The notes under the pieces were generated by a model, which worked only from the letters and a program-made list of their open reading frames with translations, was not told the origin of the DNA and ran no database searches. Shown here piece by piece: positions 8,447 to 17,197 of a DNA stretch of 49,164 bases; the stretch's first letter is position 1, and each line of letters begins with the position of its first letter. Made by a program: the position numbers and the translations under genes. The DNA is from Candidatus Staskawiczbacteria bacterium (GTDB lineage: Bacteria > Patescibacteriota > Minisyncoccia > Minisyncoccales > Staskawiczbacteraceae): NCBI GenBank assembly GCA_023245145.1, contig JAHFKW010000003.1:49659-98822 (forward strand), read 5' to 3'.

Positions 8447-9462
8447 TTCCAATAATTCATTTTATTGAAATAGGCATCAGCTCGGTCAATGATTTTTTTC
8501 ATAGTGGCTACACATTCCACTGGATATTTACCTACCGCAGTTTCATCGGAAAGCATTAAAGTGTCGGCTCCATCAAAAACGGCATTGGCGACGTCAGTTA
8601 CCTCGGCGTAGGTTGGGTGACTCTTTTCCACCATACTCATCATCATTTGAGTGGCTACCATAGCGTGTTTTTTGTGCCAATGAGCATGCCTGATTAATTC
8701 TTTTTGTAAAATGGGCAACTCTTCCAAAGGCATTTCAATACCCAAATCTCCGCGGGCAATCATAATGCCATCAGACTCGCGAATGATTTTATCAATGGCC
8801 GGCATGGCGGTTCCCCGTTCAATTTTGGCAATAATTGGAATATTCGGCCCGATAATTTTTCGTAATTTGATAATATCTTCTTCGCTTTGCACAAATGATA
8901 GTCCCATATAGTCCACGCCAACTGAAGCACCAAAAGCCGCATCAATTTCGTCTTTGGCAGTCAATCCACCGCCGGATAAATTAGTTTTCGGTAAATTAAT
9001 TCCCTTTTTACTGCTTACAACTCCGCCTCTTTCCACGGTGCAGTAGATTTTTCCGCCTTCAATTTTGGTGATAATCAATTCAATGGCGCCGTTAACCAAA
9101 TAAAACGGATGGCCAACTTCCAAATCGTTAATTAAATCCTTGCTGTCAATGGGGATGCAGGTTTTGTCATTTGGATCGCACTTGTCAAAAGAAAAAGAAT
9201 ATTCCTCTCCCTCTTTCATATGAATCTCTTCGGGTAAAATACCAACACGGATTCTGGGTCCGCATAAATCTTGGAATACTTTTACGTGAATACCAGTTTC
9301 TTCTTTAACTTTTGCTAAATTGGCCTTTAACTCTATTAATTGGTCATTGGAAGCGTGCGCAAAATTAAGCCGGCAGGTGTCCATACCAGCCAACGCCATT
9401 TTTTTCAAAATTTCATAGTCACCCGACCTTCGCCCTACATTTGCTACAATTTTTGGATTCAT
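8443..9462 (-). CDS. pyk: Pyruvate kinase, short form lacking the C-terminal domain
   Basis: 'TCRLNFAHA', 'IIAKIERGTAMPAIDKIIRESDGIMIARGDLGIEMPLEELPILQKELI', 'ATQMMMSMVEKSHPTYAEVTDVANAVFDGADTLMLSDETAVGKYPVE'; ends at 339 aa. Confidence 0.92.
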   Translation of the reverse strand: MNPKIVANVGRRSGDYEILKKMALAGMDTCRLNFAHASNDQLIELKANLAKVKEETGIHVKVFQDLCGPRIRVGILPEEIHMKEGEEYSFSFDKCDPNDKTCIPIDSKDLINDLEVGHPFYLVNGAIELIITKIEGGKIYCTVERGGVVSSKKGINLPKTNLSGGGLTAKDEIDAAFGASVGVDYMGLSFVQSEEDIIKLRKIIGPNIPIIAKIERGTAMPAIDKIIRESDGIMIARGDLGIEMPLEELPILQKELIRHAHWHKKHAMVATQMMMSMVEKSHPTYAEVTDVANAVFDGADTLMLSDETAVGKYPVECVATMKKIIDRADAYFNKMNYWN

Positions 9463-9571
9463 ATATTTAGTTTTTAATTTTTAAAAATACAATATTAACC
9501 ATATCACAAATTCTATGAATATACAATACTGTTGATTTGCAATTTAAAGTTAAAACGGGCAGAATGAAGAT

Positions 9572-11329
9572 ATGTTAAATGTTATTATTCCGCATATTAA
9601 AAAACATAAGAAAATTATTTTACTGGCATTTGTGACGGTGTTTTTTCAGCAGATTTTTTCACTACTTGACCCCCAAGTTTTTCGGTTAATGGTGGACAAT
9701 TACATTACTAAATTTAAGGTGTTGCCAGCGTATGATTTTTGGTGGGGCGCGATGTTGCTATTGCTACTTTCCATGGCTATCGCGCTGGCGGCCAGAATTT
9801 CCAAGCATTTACAAAATTATTATGTTAGTGCCGTAAGTCAGCGTTTGGGTGCCGGAGTGTATGCCGATTCTATAAAAAGTGTGTTGAGTTTACCCTATGA
9901 AATATTTGAAGACGAACGTAGTGGAGATTTACTGGAAAAACTGCAAAAAGCTCGGACAGACTTACAATCTTTTACCGGAATTTTAATTAACATGGCCTTT
10001 TCATTGTTGATTGGCGTTATTTTTGTGGTGGCCTATGGTTTTTATGTACACTTTGCCATTGGAATTTCATATTTATTATTGATTCCGGTTTTGACAGTAG
10101 TTAGTTTTTACATGAGCCGGAGAATTAAAAAAGCCCAAAAACAAATTGTGGCTCAAACGGGAAATTTAGCCGGACAAACCACTGAAACCTTGCGCAACAT
10201 TGAATTGGTAAAAAGTTTGGGGCTGGAACAACGTGAAATTGAAAGGCTGAATGTGACGAATGAAACCATCTTGGAACTGGAATTAAAAAAAGTAAAAACC
10301 ATTCGCTATTTGGGATTCATTCAAGATACGATTTTAAACACGCTACGCAGTGCCATTTTGGTGATTTTATTTTGGCTTGTGTGGCGGGGGACGGTTTCGG
10401 TGGGAAACTTTTTTACCTTGTATATTTATTCGTTTTTCATTTTTAATCCGCTCAGCGAAATTGGCACGGTGGCAGCCAGTTTTCAAGAAGCCAAGGCGGG
10501 GTTGGAGATTGTCCAGAAGACGGTGGATAAAAAGCCAGTTGACGCCACCTTTGCACAAGGCTCTGGCGAACCAAAGAAAAAAGTTGAAAGCGTGGATTCC
10601 ATTGAATTTAAGAACGTGGATTTTGCTTATCGGGAATCAAGCACCAATGTGTTAAGTCAGGTAAGTTTTATGGCTCGCAAAGGCCAGACATTGGCATTTG
10701 TGGGGGCAACGGGCAGTGGTAAAACGACTATTTTAAAATTACTGCTGGGACTGTATAAAACTAAAAAGGGTCACATAACCATTAATGGCTTTGATGCCGA
10801 AGCGATTGATTATGATTTTTTGCGAAGGCGTATTGGCTATGTTTCACAAGACACACAACTTTTTACGGGTACAGTGCGGGAAAATTTACAGTTTGTAAAA
10901 GCGGATGCTTCCGACCAAGAATGTATGGAGGCGCTGGGACTGGCTTCTGTCTTAGGAATTGTTCAAAAGAGTAATAAAGGCTTGGATACGCGTATCGGGG
11001 AAGGGGGATTAAAACTTTCGGGTGGGGAAAAACAGCGATTGGCCATTGCTCGGGCGTTACTACGAAAACCGAATATTTTGATTTTTGACGAAGCCACCAG
11101 TAATTTGGATTTAATTACGGAAAAAGCGCTAAACGACACCATTAAAAATATTGTGTCTAAAAAATCGGATTTAATTACCATTATTGTGGCGCATCGGTTG
11201 AGCACCGTGGTGGCGGCTGACACCATTTTTGTATTAGAAAAAAGCCGGATTATTGAAGAGGGCAGTCATGCCAAGCTGCTGGAAAATAAGGGATTATATT
11301 ATGCCCTGTGGAGAGAGCAAGGTTTGTAG
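9572..11329 (+). CDS. ABC transporter, fused permease and ATP-binding protein
   Basis: TM domain then Walker A 'GATGSGKTT', signature 'LSGGEKQRLAIARAL', Walker B 'ILIFDEATS'. Confidence 0.95.
   Translation: MLNVIIPHIKKHKKIILLAFVTVFFQQIFSLLDPQVFRLMVDNYITKFKVLPAYDFWWGAMLLLLLSMAIALAARISKHLQNYYVSAVSQRLGAGVYADSIKSVLSLPYEIFEDERSGDLLEKLQKARTDLQSFTGILINMAFSLLIGVIFVVAYGFYVHFAIGISYLLLIPVLTVVSFYMSRRIKKAQKQIVAQTGNLAGQTTETLRNIELVKSLGLEQREIERLNVTNETILELELKKVKTIRYLGFIQDTILNTLRSAILVILFWLVWRGTVSVGNFFTLYIYSFFIFNPLSEIGTVAASFQEAKAGLEIVQKTVDKKPVDATFAQGSGEPKKKVESVDSIEFKNVDFAYRESSTNVLSQVSFMARKGQTLAFVGATGSGKTTILKLLLGLYKTKKGHITINGFDAEAIDYDFLRRRIGYVSQDTQLFTGTVRENLQFVKADASDQECMEALGLASVLGIVQKSNKGLDTRIGEGGLKLSGGEKQRLAIARALLRKPNILIFDEATSNLDLITEKALNDTIKNIVSKKSDLITIIVAHRLSTVVAADTIFVLEKSRIIEEGSHAKLLENKGLYYALWREQGL
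10543..10568. repeat. In-frame palindromic element within ABC transporter linker
   Basis: CGCCACCTTTGCACAAGGCTCTGGCG encoding part of 'DATFAQGSGE'. Confidence 0.8.
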
Positions 11330-11357
11330 TATTTTTATTTTTTGTTATAATCAAAGC

Positions 11358-11615
11358 ATGACAATATTAGAAACTTCGCAAATCGTGTTTAACGTGGTGG
11401 CGTCGTTGACCATTTTGGTGGTGGGTTTGTTGTTGGGTGTAATCGCTTGGGAAGTGATTATGGTCATTAAGCGGACCAAAAGAATTGCCAATGATATTAA
11501 GGCCGAATCGGTAGAGCTGTATAAAAAATTAGACAGTTTTTTGTTGGCGGTCGGCTCGCTGTCGTTTGTTTCAAAATTATTTAATAAAAAGTCTAAAAAG
11601 AACCATGAAAAGTAA
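11358..11615 (+). CDS. Small membrane protein, unknown function
   Basis: 'MTILETSQIVFNVVASLTILVVGLLLGVIAWEVIMVIKRTKRI'; internal start chosen from ORF 11253-11615. Confidence 0.65.
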   Translation: MTILETSQIVFNVVASLTILVVGLLLGVIAWEVIMVIKRTKRIANDIKAESVELYKKLDSFLLAVGSLSFVSKLFNKKSKKNHEK

Positions 11616-11910
11616 ATTAAAGTTTATTGAAGGGGCGCTGGCGGGGTTGGCTTTGGGAGTGGCGGCGGCAATATTTTTAAATTCCAAAAAGGGCAAGGAA
11701 TTGCAAAAAGATGCTAAGCATGCGGTGGGGGATTTTTATAAATCCGTGGCTCCCAAAATCAAGAAAATGAAAAAAATGGGGCAGGATGAGTATAAAGCTT
11801 TCATGAAAGACGCCGCCGAAAAATTTGGTAAAGCCAAAAAAATGTCAGCCGAAAAGGTAAAGGATTTGGTGGCCGACGCGCAAAAATCGTGGAATCATTT
11901 GACCAAATAA
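11605..11910 (+). CDS. YtxH-like membrane/coiled-coil protein
   Basis: 'FIEGALAGLALGVAAAIFLNSKKGKELQKDAKH'; internal start from ORF 11566-11910. Confidence 0.7.
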   Translation: MKSKLKFIEGALAGLALGVAAAIFLNSKKGKELQKDAKHAVGDFYKSVAPKIKKMKKMGQDEYKAFMKDAAEKFGKAKKMSAEKVKDLVADAQKSWNHLTK

Positions 11911-11939
11911 TCAAAAATTATTATTAAAAGTTTACAATC

Positions 11940-12383
11940 ATGATCAAGCAAATTGTCGGGGTTTCAATGGTGGCTTCTTTATTATTAGTGGGAGCAGCTG
12001 CTTTTGCCGAGACAGATAGCATGACCAGTGGTGCGGTGAGAGTTCCATCAACTGCTTTGCCTTGTGTGGCAGCGGCGGTGGCAACAAGGGAAGCGGCTTT
12101 GGCAACTGCGGTAACAACCCACGCCAGTGCTATTAGTGCAGCATATTCGGCTCGCGCAACGGCTTTGGCTGGCGCTTACGCCAAGGGCACTAATGCAGAG
12201 GTGCGGGCATCGGTAAAAGTTTCTTGGTCTGATTTTAGAAAAGCAGTTGAGGCGGCTAATAAAACTTTCAAAACTTCTAAAAATGCAGCTTGGGCCACAT
12301 TTAAAACGGCAGCCAAGGCTTGCAAGGCGCCATCCAGCGTTACGGATTCACTAAATGCTTCTTTGGAAGTTTCAGTGCAGTAG
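11940..12383 (+). CDS. Secreted Ala-rich protein, unknown function
   Basis: Signal peptide-like 'MIKQIVGVSMVASLLLVGAAAFAETDS'; Ala-rich helical remainder. Confidence 0.65.
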   Translation: MIKQIVGVSMVASLLLVGAAAFAETDSMTSGAVRVPSTALPCVAAAVATREAALATAVTTHASAISAAYSARATALAGAYAKGTNAEVRASVKVSWSDFRKAVEAANKTFKTSKNAAWATFKTAAKACKAPSSVTDSLNASLEVSVQ

Positions 12384-12398
12384 TTTTAGAAAATAGAA

Positions 12399-12434
12399 CA
12401 CAAAAAATCGCCCAAATTTGGGCGATTTTTTGTG
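12399..12434 (+). terminator. Intrinsic terminator
   Basis: CACAAAAAATCGCCCAAATTTGGGCGATTTTTTGTG palindrome. Confidence 0.9.
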
Positions 12435-12435
12435 T

Positions 12436-12464
12436 AAAAAAAGGCGAACGGGGCGAGCGTTCGC
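12436..12464 (-). terminator. Intrinsic terminator of the 12481-12972 gene
   Basis: GCGAACG-GGGCGAG-CGTTCGC stem, T-tract on minus strand. Confidence 0.8.
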
Positions 12465-12480
12465 TTGAATTGGGCCGGTG

Positions 12481-12972
12481 CTACCAGCCGAATTTTTTGA
12501 AGTATTTGTCGAACCACTTGTTGTGGCTGATTTCCGCGACTTTGTATGCCCGAGCTTCGTCCATGAGTCTGGCATTGACGCCTGCTATCGCGTTAATCAG
12601 TTCATCGCATTCCCAGGGTGCTCCCGAGCACGATAAGATGAGTCCCGATAGCGTCGTGATTGCGCCCGGGTACATCTTTTGGTCGAGGTCAGGGTCGTCG
12701 TTAAAGTCTGCGCTTTGGTAGCCGCTCACATCGAATTTGTGCTGGGCCTGGCGAGTTACTTTTTCTTTCATAAAGCCTGTGAATCGTGTTGCCCTTTCCG
12801 CCGGTAAATCCCCGACCAGAAGATGAACGAGGCGAATGTCGGGAGATAGCGTATGAGCAATCCCGAACATCACACCTTTTCTGTCTTTGGGAAAGTCGTC
12901 GAACGTCAGCAAGTTTTTGATGGTTCGTTCGATATTCGCCGCGAAGTTGAAATTGAGACCTTGCAGATTCAT
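12481..12972 (-). CDS. Unknown protein, possibly GlcG/HbpS (DUF336)-like
   Basis: 163 aa; weak similarity of 'MYPGAITTLSGLILSCSGAPWECDELINAIAG' to the PGG...GvSGa..e.De pattern. Confidence 0.45.
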   Translation of the reverse strand: MNLQGLNFNFAANIERTIKNLLTFDDFPKDRKGVMFGIAHTLSPDIRLVHLLVGDLPAERATRFTGFMKEKVTRQAQHKFDVSGYQSADFNDDPDLDQKMYPGAITTLSGLILSCSGAPWECDELINAIAGVNARLMDEARAYKVAEISHNKWFDKYFKKFGW

Positions 12973-13015
12973 GGCTTGTCCTTTTTGTAAGAGCTCTTAT
13001 TGCGAAACCAAATAA

Positions 13016-13043
13016 ATACTACCACAGTATTCTACTTTTGCAA
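13016..13043 (-). promoter_or_regulatory. Promoter for 12481-12972
   Basis: Minus strand TTGCAA-16 nt-TAGTAT with TG before the -10. Confidence 0.6.
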
Positions 13044-13081
13044 TAGTGGTAAATTTTTCTGACGAGCGTACAATAAAATAT

Positions 13082-13771
13082 ATGCAAAAAAACAAAGTGG
13101 CGATATTTGACATTGACGGCACCATATTTCGATCCAGCCTTTTGATTGAAGTGGTGGAGGCGTTGGTGGAAGCAAAATTATTTCCTCAAAAAACGGCGTA
13201 TGGGTATAAAAAATCGCATGAGGATTGGCTTAACCGACGCGGTTTGTACGAAGATTATATTATGGATGTGGTACGGGTGTTTGAAGAAAATATAAAAAAT
13301 GTTCGGCACGCGGATTTTATGCGGATTTCCAAACAGGTAATTGCTTTGCATAAATATCACACGTATGTGTACACGCGTGATTTAATCAAAAGTTTAAAAA
13401 AACAAGGCTATTTTATTTTGGCCATTTCGCATTCTCCCAAAGAGATATTGGATGAGTTTTGTGCGGAATACGGATTTGATAAAGTCTATGGCCGAGTATA
13501 TGAAGTGGGGTCGGATGGAAAGTTTACGGGCAAGACTTTATATTTGGAGGAAATTTCGGATAAGGCCAAGATTTTAAGACGGTTTATTGCCAAGGAGGGA
13601 TTAAGCTTGGCAGATTCGGTGGGGGTGGGGGATTCGGAAAGTGACATTAAGTTTTTAACATTCGTTGAACAGCCGATTTGCTTTAATCCCAATAAAAATT
13701 TATATGAACATGCCAAAAAACATGGTTGGAAAGTGGTGGTTGAGCGCAAAGATGTGATATATAATTTCTAA
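13082..13771 (+). CDS. HAD-IB family (SerB-like) phosphatase
   Basis: 'VAIFDIDGTIFRSSLL', 'ISHSPKEIL', 'VGVGDSESDIKFL'; start at internal Met. Confidence 0.88.
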   Translation: MQKNKVAIFDIDGTIFRSSLLIEVVEALVEAKLFPQKTAYGYKKSHEDWLNRRGLYEDYIMDVVRVFEENIKNVRHADFMRISKQVIALHKYHTYVYTRDLIKSLKKQGYFILAISHSPKEILDEFCAEYGFDKVYGRVYEVGSDGKFTGKTLYLEEISDKAKILRRFIAKEGLSLADSVGVGDSESDIKFLTFVEQPICFNPNKNLYEHAKKHGWKVVVERKDVIYNF

Positions 13772-13802
13772 TTAACCTAATTATTCTAATTGACCTAATT
13801 TT

Positions 13803-14507
13803 ATGGAATTAAAAAATAAAACAATTATTATTACGGGGGCAGCGCGGATTGGGCAAAAAGTAGCGGAAGAATTGAAAAACCGGGGAGCCAATTTGGTCAT
13901 TACGTACTTTAAAGATGCATTGGAAGCAGGTTCTTTTGCGGATTTGGCGGTGCAGGCGGATGTATCAAAAAAAGAAGATGTGGAGCGTGTTATAGCTACT
14001 GCCAAAGAAAAGTTTGGCAGTATAGATATCTTAATTCACATGGCGGCGACTTATGAAAAATCACCATGGGAAGCTTTGAGTGAAAAAGATTGGGATAAGA
14101 ATATGAACGTGATTGCCAAAAGCGCGTTTTTGTTTGGCAAAATGGCGGGAGATGAGATGCTTAAAAGTGGCGGTGGCAAAATGATATTTTTTTCAGATTG
14201 GTCGGTGTTAACAAGGCCATATACGGAATATTTGGCATATAACGCAGCTAAATCAGCGGTGGTTGGTTTAACCAAATCATTGGCCAAAGAATTAGCGCCG
14301 AGTATTTTGGTTAATGCCATTGCGCCGGGCCCTATGTTACGGCCAGCCGATTTAACTGATGAAGAAAATGAAGAAGTTTTAAGCCACACGCCCTTAAAAC
14401 GTTGGGGCGGGGCCGATGAAATCGCCAAAGGGGTTTTGTACTTGCTGGACGCCGATTTTGTCACTGGACAGGTGCTAACTATTGACGGGGGAAGAGAGAT
14501 ATGCTAA
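13803..14507 (+). CDS. SDR family oxidoreductase
   Basis: 'IIITGAARIGQKVAEEL', 'YLAYNAAKSAVVGLTKSLAKELAP', 'VNAIAPGPM'. Confidence 0.92.
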   Translation: MELKNKTIIITGAARIGQKVAEELKNRGANLVITYFKDALEAGSFADLAVQADVSKKEDVERVIATAKEKFGSIDILIHMAATYEKSPWEALSEKDWDKNMNVIAKSAFLFGKMAGDEMLKSGGGKMIFFSDWSVLTRPYTEYLAYNAAKSAVVGLTKSLAKELAPSILVNAIAPGPMLRPADLTDEENEEVLSHTPLKRWGGADEIAKGVLYLLDADFVTGQVLTIDGGREIC

Positions 14508-14510
14508 GAT
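14482..14510 (+). promoter_or_regulatory. Predicted promoter of the cold-shock gene
   Basis: TTGACG-17 nt-TAAGAT inside the 3' end of the SDR gene. Confidence 0.6.
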
Positions 14511-14591
14511 GACCGTACTTGATATTGGCCCGTTAGGGCTAGTGGAAACGGGTCGGGTTTCTAAAATAGCAAGATAAATAATAAAAATCAA

Positions 14592-14792
14592 ATGACAGGT
14601 ACAATCAAAACTTTGGTTGCTGGAAAAAACTTTGGTTTCATCTCACGAGAAGGTGAAGCAAAAGATCTTTTCTTTCATGCCAACGATTTGCAAGGAGCAA
14701 CTTTCGAAGAAATGAAAGTTGGAGATGTTGTTAACTTTGATGTAGAAGAAGGCCAAAAAGGCCCTGCTGCAAAGAATGTAACAAGAGCTTAA
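14592..14792 (+). CDS. Cold-shock domain protein
   Basis: 'GTIKTLVAGKNFGFISREGEAKDLFFHANDLQG...VGDVVNFDVEEGQKGPAAKNV' CSD. Confidence 0.95.
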   Translation: MTGTIKTLVAGKNFGFISREGEAKDLFFHANDLQGATFEEMKVGDVVNFDVEEGQKGPAAKNVTRA

Positions 14793-14805
14793 TTCTTGCG
14801 TAATC

Positions 14806-14837
14806 CAAAAAACCGTTACTTCTGTAGCGGTTTTTTG
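14806..14837 (+). terminator. Intrinsic terminator
   Basis: AAAAAACCGTTAC-TTCT-GTAGCGGTTTTTT. Confidence 0.9.
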
Positions 14838-14888
14838 TTGTAGCTAACTATGTTATAATAATTAAATCAAAGGCCGAGATATTTAAAT

Positions 14889-14963
14889 AGTTATCAAGTT
14901 GCAAGTTATAAAGTTATCAAGTTTGACTTTATAACTTTATGAACTTTATAACTTTAAACTTCG
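14889..14963. repeat. AT-rich iterated-word array upstream of 14964 CDS
   Basis: Repeated AAGTTAT/ATAACTTT words; 11-bp inverted repeat AGTTATAAAGT...ACTTTATAACT. Confidence 0.85.
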
Positions 14964-15188
14964 ATGGACAACATGCAAAACATGGGAATGGGCTTAAGCA
15001 AAAATGTGTGCAAATGTCACCACCATAAAGCAATGCCTATTTTGGTAATTGTATTTGGCTTGCTTTTTGTAGCTGGTAATATGACTTGGGTGAGCTGGGA
15101 GTTTGTAAACATGGTTTGGCCGATTTTAGTGGTTATTGCTGGAATTAAAAAGTTAGTCATGGGTATGGGAATGTGCAAGTGTTGCTAA
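14964..15188 (+). CDS. Small two-TM membrane protein with Cys/His-rich termini
   Basis: 'NVCKCHHHKAMPILVIVFGLLFVAGNMTWVSWEFVNMVWPILVVIAGIKKLVMGMGMCKCC'. Confidence 0.7.
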   Translation: MDNMQNMGMGLSKNVCKCHHHKAMPILVIVFGLLFVAGNMTWVSWEFVNMVWPILVVIAGIKKLVMGMGMCKCC

Positions 15189-15198
15189 TTACGTAGCA

Positions 15199-15230
15199 AC
15201 GAAAAATCCCGCCAGCGGGATTTTTCGTTG
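15199..15230 (+). terminator. Intrinsic terminator
   Basis: AACGAAAAATCCCGCCAGCGGGATTTTTCGTT. Confidence 0.88.
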
Positions 15231-15262
15231 CAATAAAAAAGTATTTCATTTATAATGACCCT

Positions 15263-15868
15263 ATGATTTTATCCGACAAAGATATTAAAAAAGCACTCAA
15301 AGAAGGCAAAATTGGCGTAACTCCTTTATTTCCTAATTCGATTCAGCCGGCCAGTGTGGATGTGCACTTGGGAGCCGATTTTTTGGTATTTAAGAATACC
15401 GATAATGTGTGCATTGACCCTAAGGAACCGATTGATGACATGATGGAAGCAACTTTTATTGATGAACATAAGCATTTCATTTTACATCCGGGGGAATTTG
15501 CTTTAGGCATGACTTATGAAACCATTGCGGTTCCCAACGATATGGTAGTGCAATTAAATGGTAAATCTTCTTTGGGCAGAATCGGACTGATTGTCCATGC
15601 TACGGCCGGATATGTTGATCCGGGAAACACCCTAAAAATTACTCTGGAATTGCATAACTTGGCTAATTTGCCCATTAAACTTTATTACAAAATGCCGATT
15701 GCCCAAGTGGCATTTGTAACATTGTCCAGCGAAGTGGAAGTGCCATATGGTAAGAACAGCTTGAACAGTAAATATTTTGGCAGTGTTAAGCCTATCGCCA
15801 GTCAATACCATAAAAATTTCACCAAAAATAACGAATGGCTTACGTTCGATGCAAAAAAGAAGAAGTAA
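15263..15868 (+). CDS. dcd: dCTP deaminase
   Basis: 'IQPASVDVHLGADFLVF', 'VVQLNGKSSLGRIGLIVHATAGYVDPGNTLKITLELHN'. Confidence 0.94.
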   Translation: MILSDKDIKKALKEGKIGVTPLFPNSIQPASVDVHLGADFLVFKNTDNVCIDPKEPIDDMMEATFIDEHKHFILHPGEFALGMTYETIAVPNDMVVQLNGKSSLGRIGLIVHATAGYVDPGNTLKITLELHNLANLPIKLYYKMPIAQVAFVTLSSEVEVPYGKNSLNSKYFGSVKPIASQYHKNFTKNNEWLTFDAKKKK

Positions 15869-16619
15869 CTTGTATAATTTAACTTCCGGCGTTCCTTTTA
15901 ATGTCAGCAGATCAAAAATTGCACTTTTTTTAGAATGTCCCCAATGTTTTTACTTGGATAGAAAATTGGGAATTGCCAGGCCCGATATGCCCGGTTGGTC
16001 GTTAAATAGCGCGGTGGACAGTTTATTGAAAAATGAATTTGATCTTTTGCGTGAACAAAAAAAGCCACATCGACTCATGCAGTCTTATCATTTAGATGCT
16101 GTGCCGTTTAGCCATCCCAGTTTTCATATCTGGCGCGATGATCAGGATATGAAAGTGGGTGCATCGGTGTTACATAAGGCAACGAATTTGAATATTTGCG
16201 GAATTATTGACGATATTTGGATTAACAATACAACGCAAGAACTGCATATTGTTGATTATAAATCCACCAGCACCGATTATCCTATTTCTTTAAACAGTAG
16301 ATGGAAAGAGGGCTATAAAAGGCAAATAGAGGTGTATCAGTGGATTTTTAAGAGACTTGGGTTTGATGTGTCACAAACAGGATACTTTTTATTTGCCAAT
16401 GCCACTCGTCATCGTCCCGGGTTTGATGGTAAATTGGAATTTGAAAATACGATTATTTCCTATGAAGGTCAAACGGACTGGATTGAGCCGTTGATATATG
16501 ACATTAAAAAATGCTTGGATGCAGGCCAAGCACCGGCTTCGGGTAAAGAGTGCCAGTACTGTGCATACCGTAATCTTATTAATAATGAGACGTTAAAAAA
16601 TCAATTGAGTTTAATATAA
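15849..16619 (+). CDS. PD-(D/E)XK (RecB/Cas4-like) nuclease with Cys pairs
   Basis: 'ECPQCFYLDRKLGI', 'HIVDYKSTS', 'RQIEVYQWIFK' (QxxxY-like), 'ECQYCAYRN'; internal start. Confidence 0.85.
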   Translation: MQKRRSNLYNLTSGVPFNVSRSKIALFLECPQCFYLDRKLGIARPDMPGWSLNSAVDSLLKNEFDLLREQKKPHRLMQSYHLDAVPFSHPSFHIWRDDQDMKVGASVLHKATNLNICGIIDDIWINNTTQELHIVDYKSTSTDYPISLNSRWKEGYKRQIEVYQWIFKRLGFDVSQTGYFLFANATRHRPGFDGKLEFENTIISYEGQTDWIEPLIYDIKKCLDAGQAPASGKECQYCAYRNLINNETLKNQLSLI

Positions 16620-16630
16620 TCAATAAACCT

Positions 16631-17197
16631 ATGAACCTTATAGATTTTGTCAACAAAAAACTTGCCATAGAAACTGTCATTGCTCAGTTTTTAGTTCTAG
16701 CTTCATTGGGATACCTTTTGTTTTTTAAGAAAAAGTACCCCGCTGTCGGTTTATGGCTTTCCAAGCAAGCCGTTTTGTTGGCTTTTCTGGTAGCTTTGGG
16801 CGCAACGGTTAGTAGCCTTTTTTATTCAAACATAGCCGGGTTTGAGCCTTGTGAACTATGTTGGTTTCAGAGAATATTTATGTATCCGCTAGTGGTTTTA
16901 TTGGGTTTGGCTTTGATAAAGAAAGAACGAATTATTATTGACTACGCTTTGTCTATTTCAGTTATTGGATTCTTTATTTCTTTGTATCATAACTACGTGT
17001 ACTACCAAAATGGTGGACTTAGTGCTATTTGTCAGGTGGGAGGTGTGGGCGTTTCATGCGTCAAGCGCTATGTTTTTGAATTGGGATATATTACTATTCC
17101 AATCATGGCCTTGACCGCGTTTGTATTGATTATTACTTTTTTGGTTTTTGCCAGTTTTAATGTTAAAAATCATGTTAGTAAATTAACGGATGTATGA
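16631..17197 (+). CDS. Disulfide bond formation protein B-like
   Basis: Multi-TM with 'FEPCELCWFQRIFMYPLVVLLG' and a second Cys pair 'AICQVGGVGVSCVKRY'. Confidence 0.9.
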   Translation: MNLIDFVNKKLAIETVIAQFLVLASLGYLLFFKKKYPAVGLWLSKQAVLLAFLVALGATVSSLFYSNIAGFEPCELCWFQRIFMYPLVVLLGLALIKKERIIIDYALSISVIGFFISLYHNYVYYQNGGLSAICQVGGVGVSCVKRYVFELGYITIPIMALTAFVLIITFLVFASFNVKNHVSKLTDV

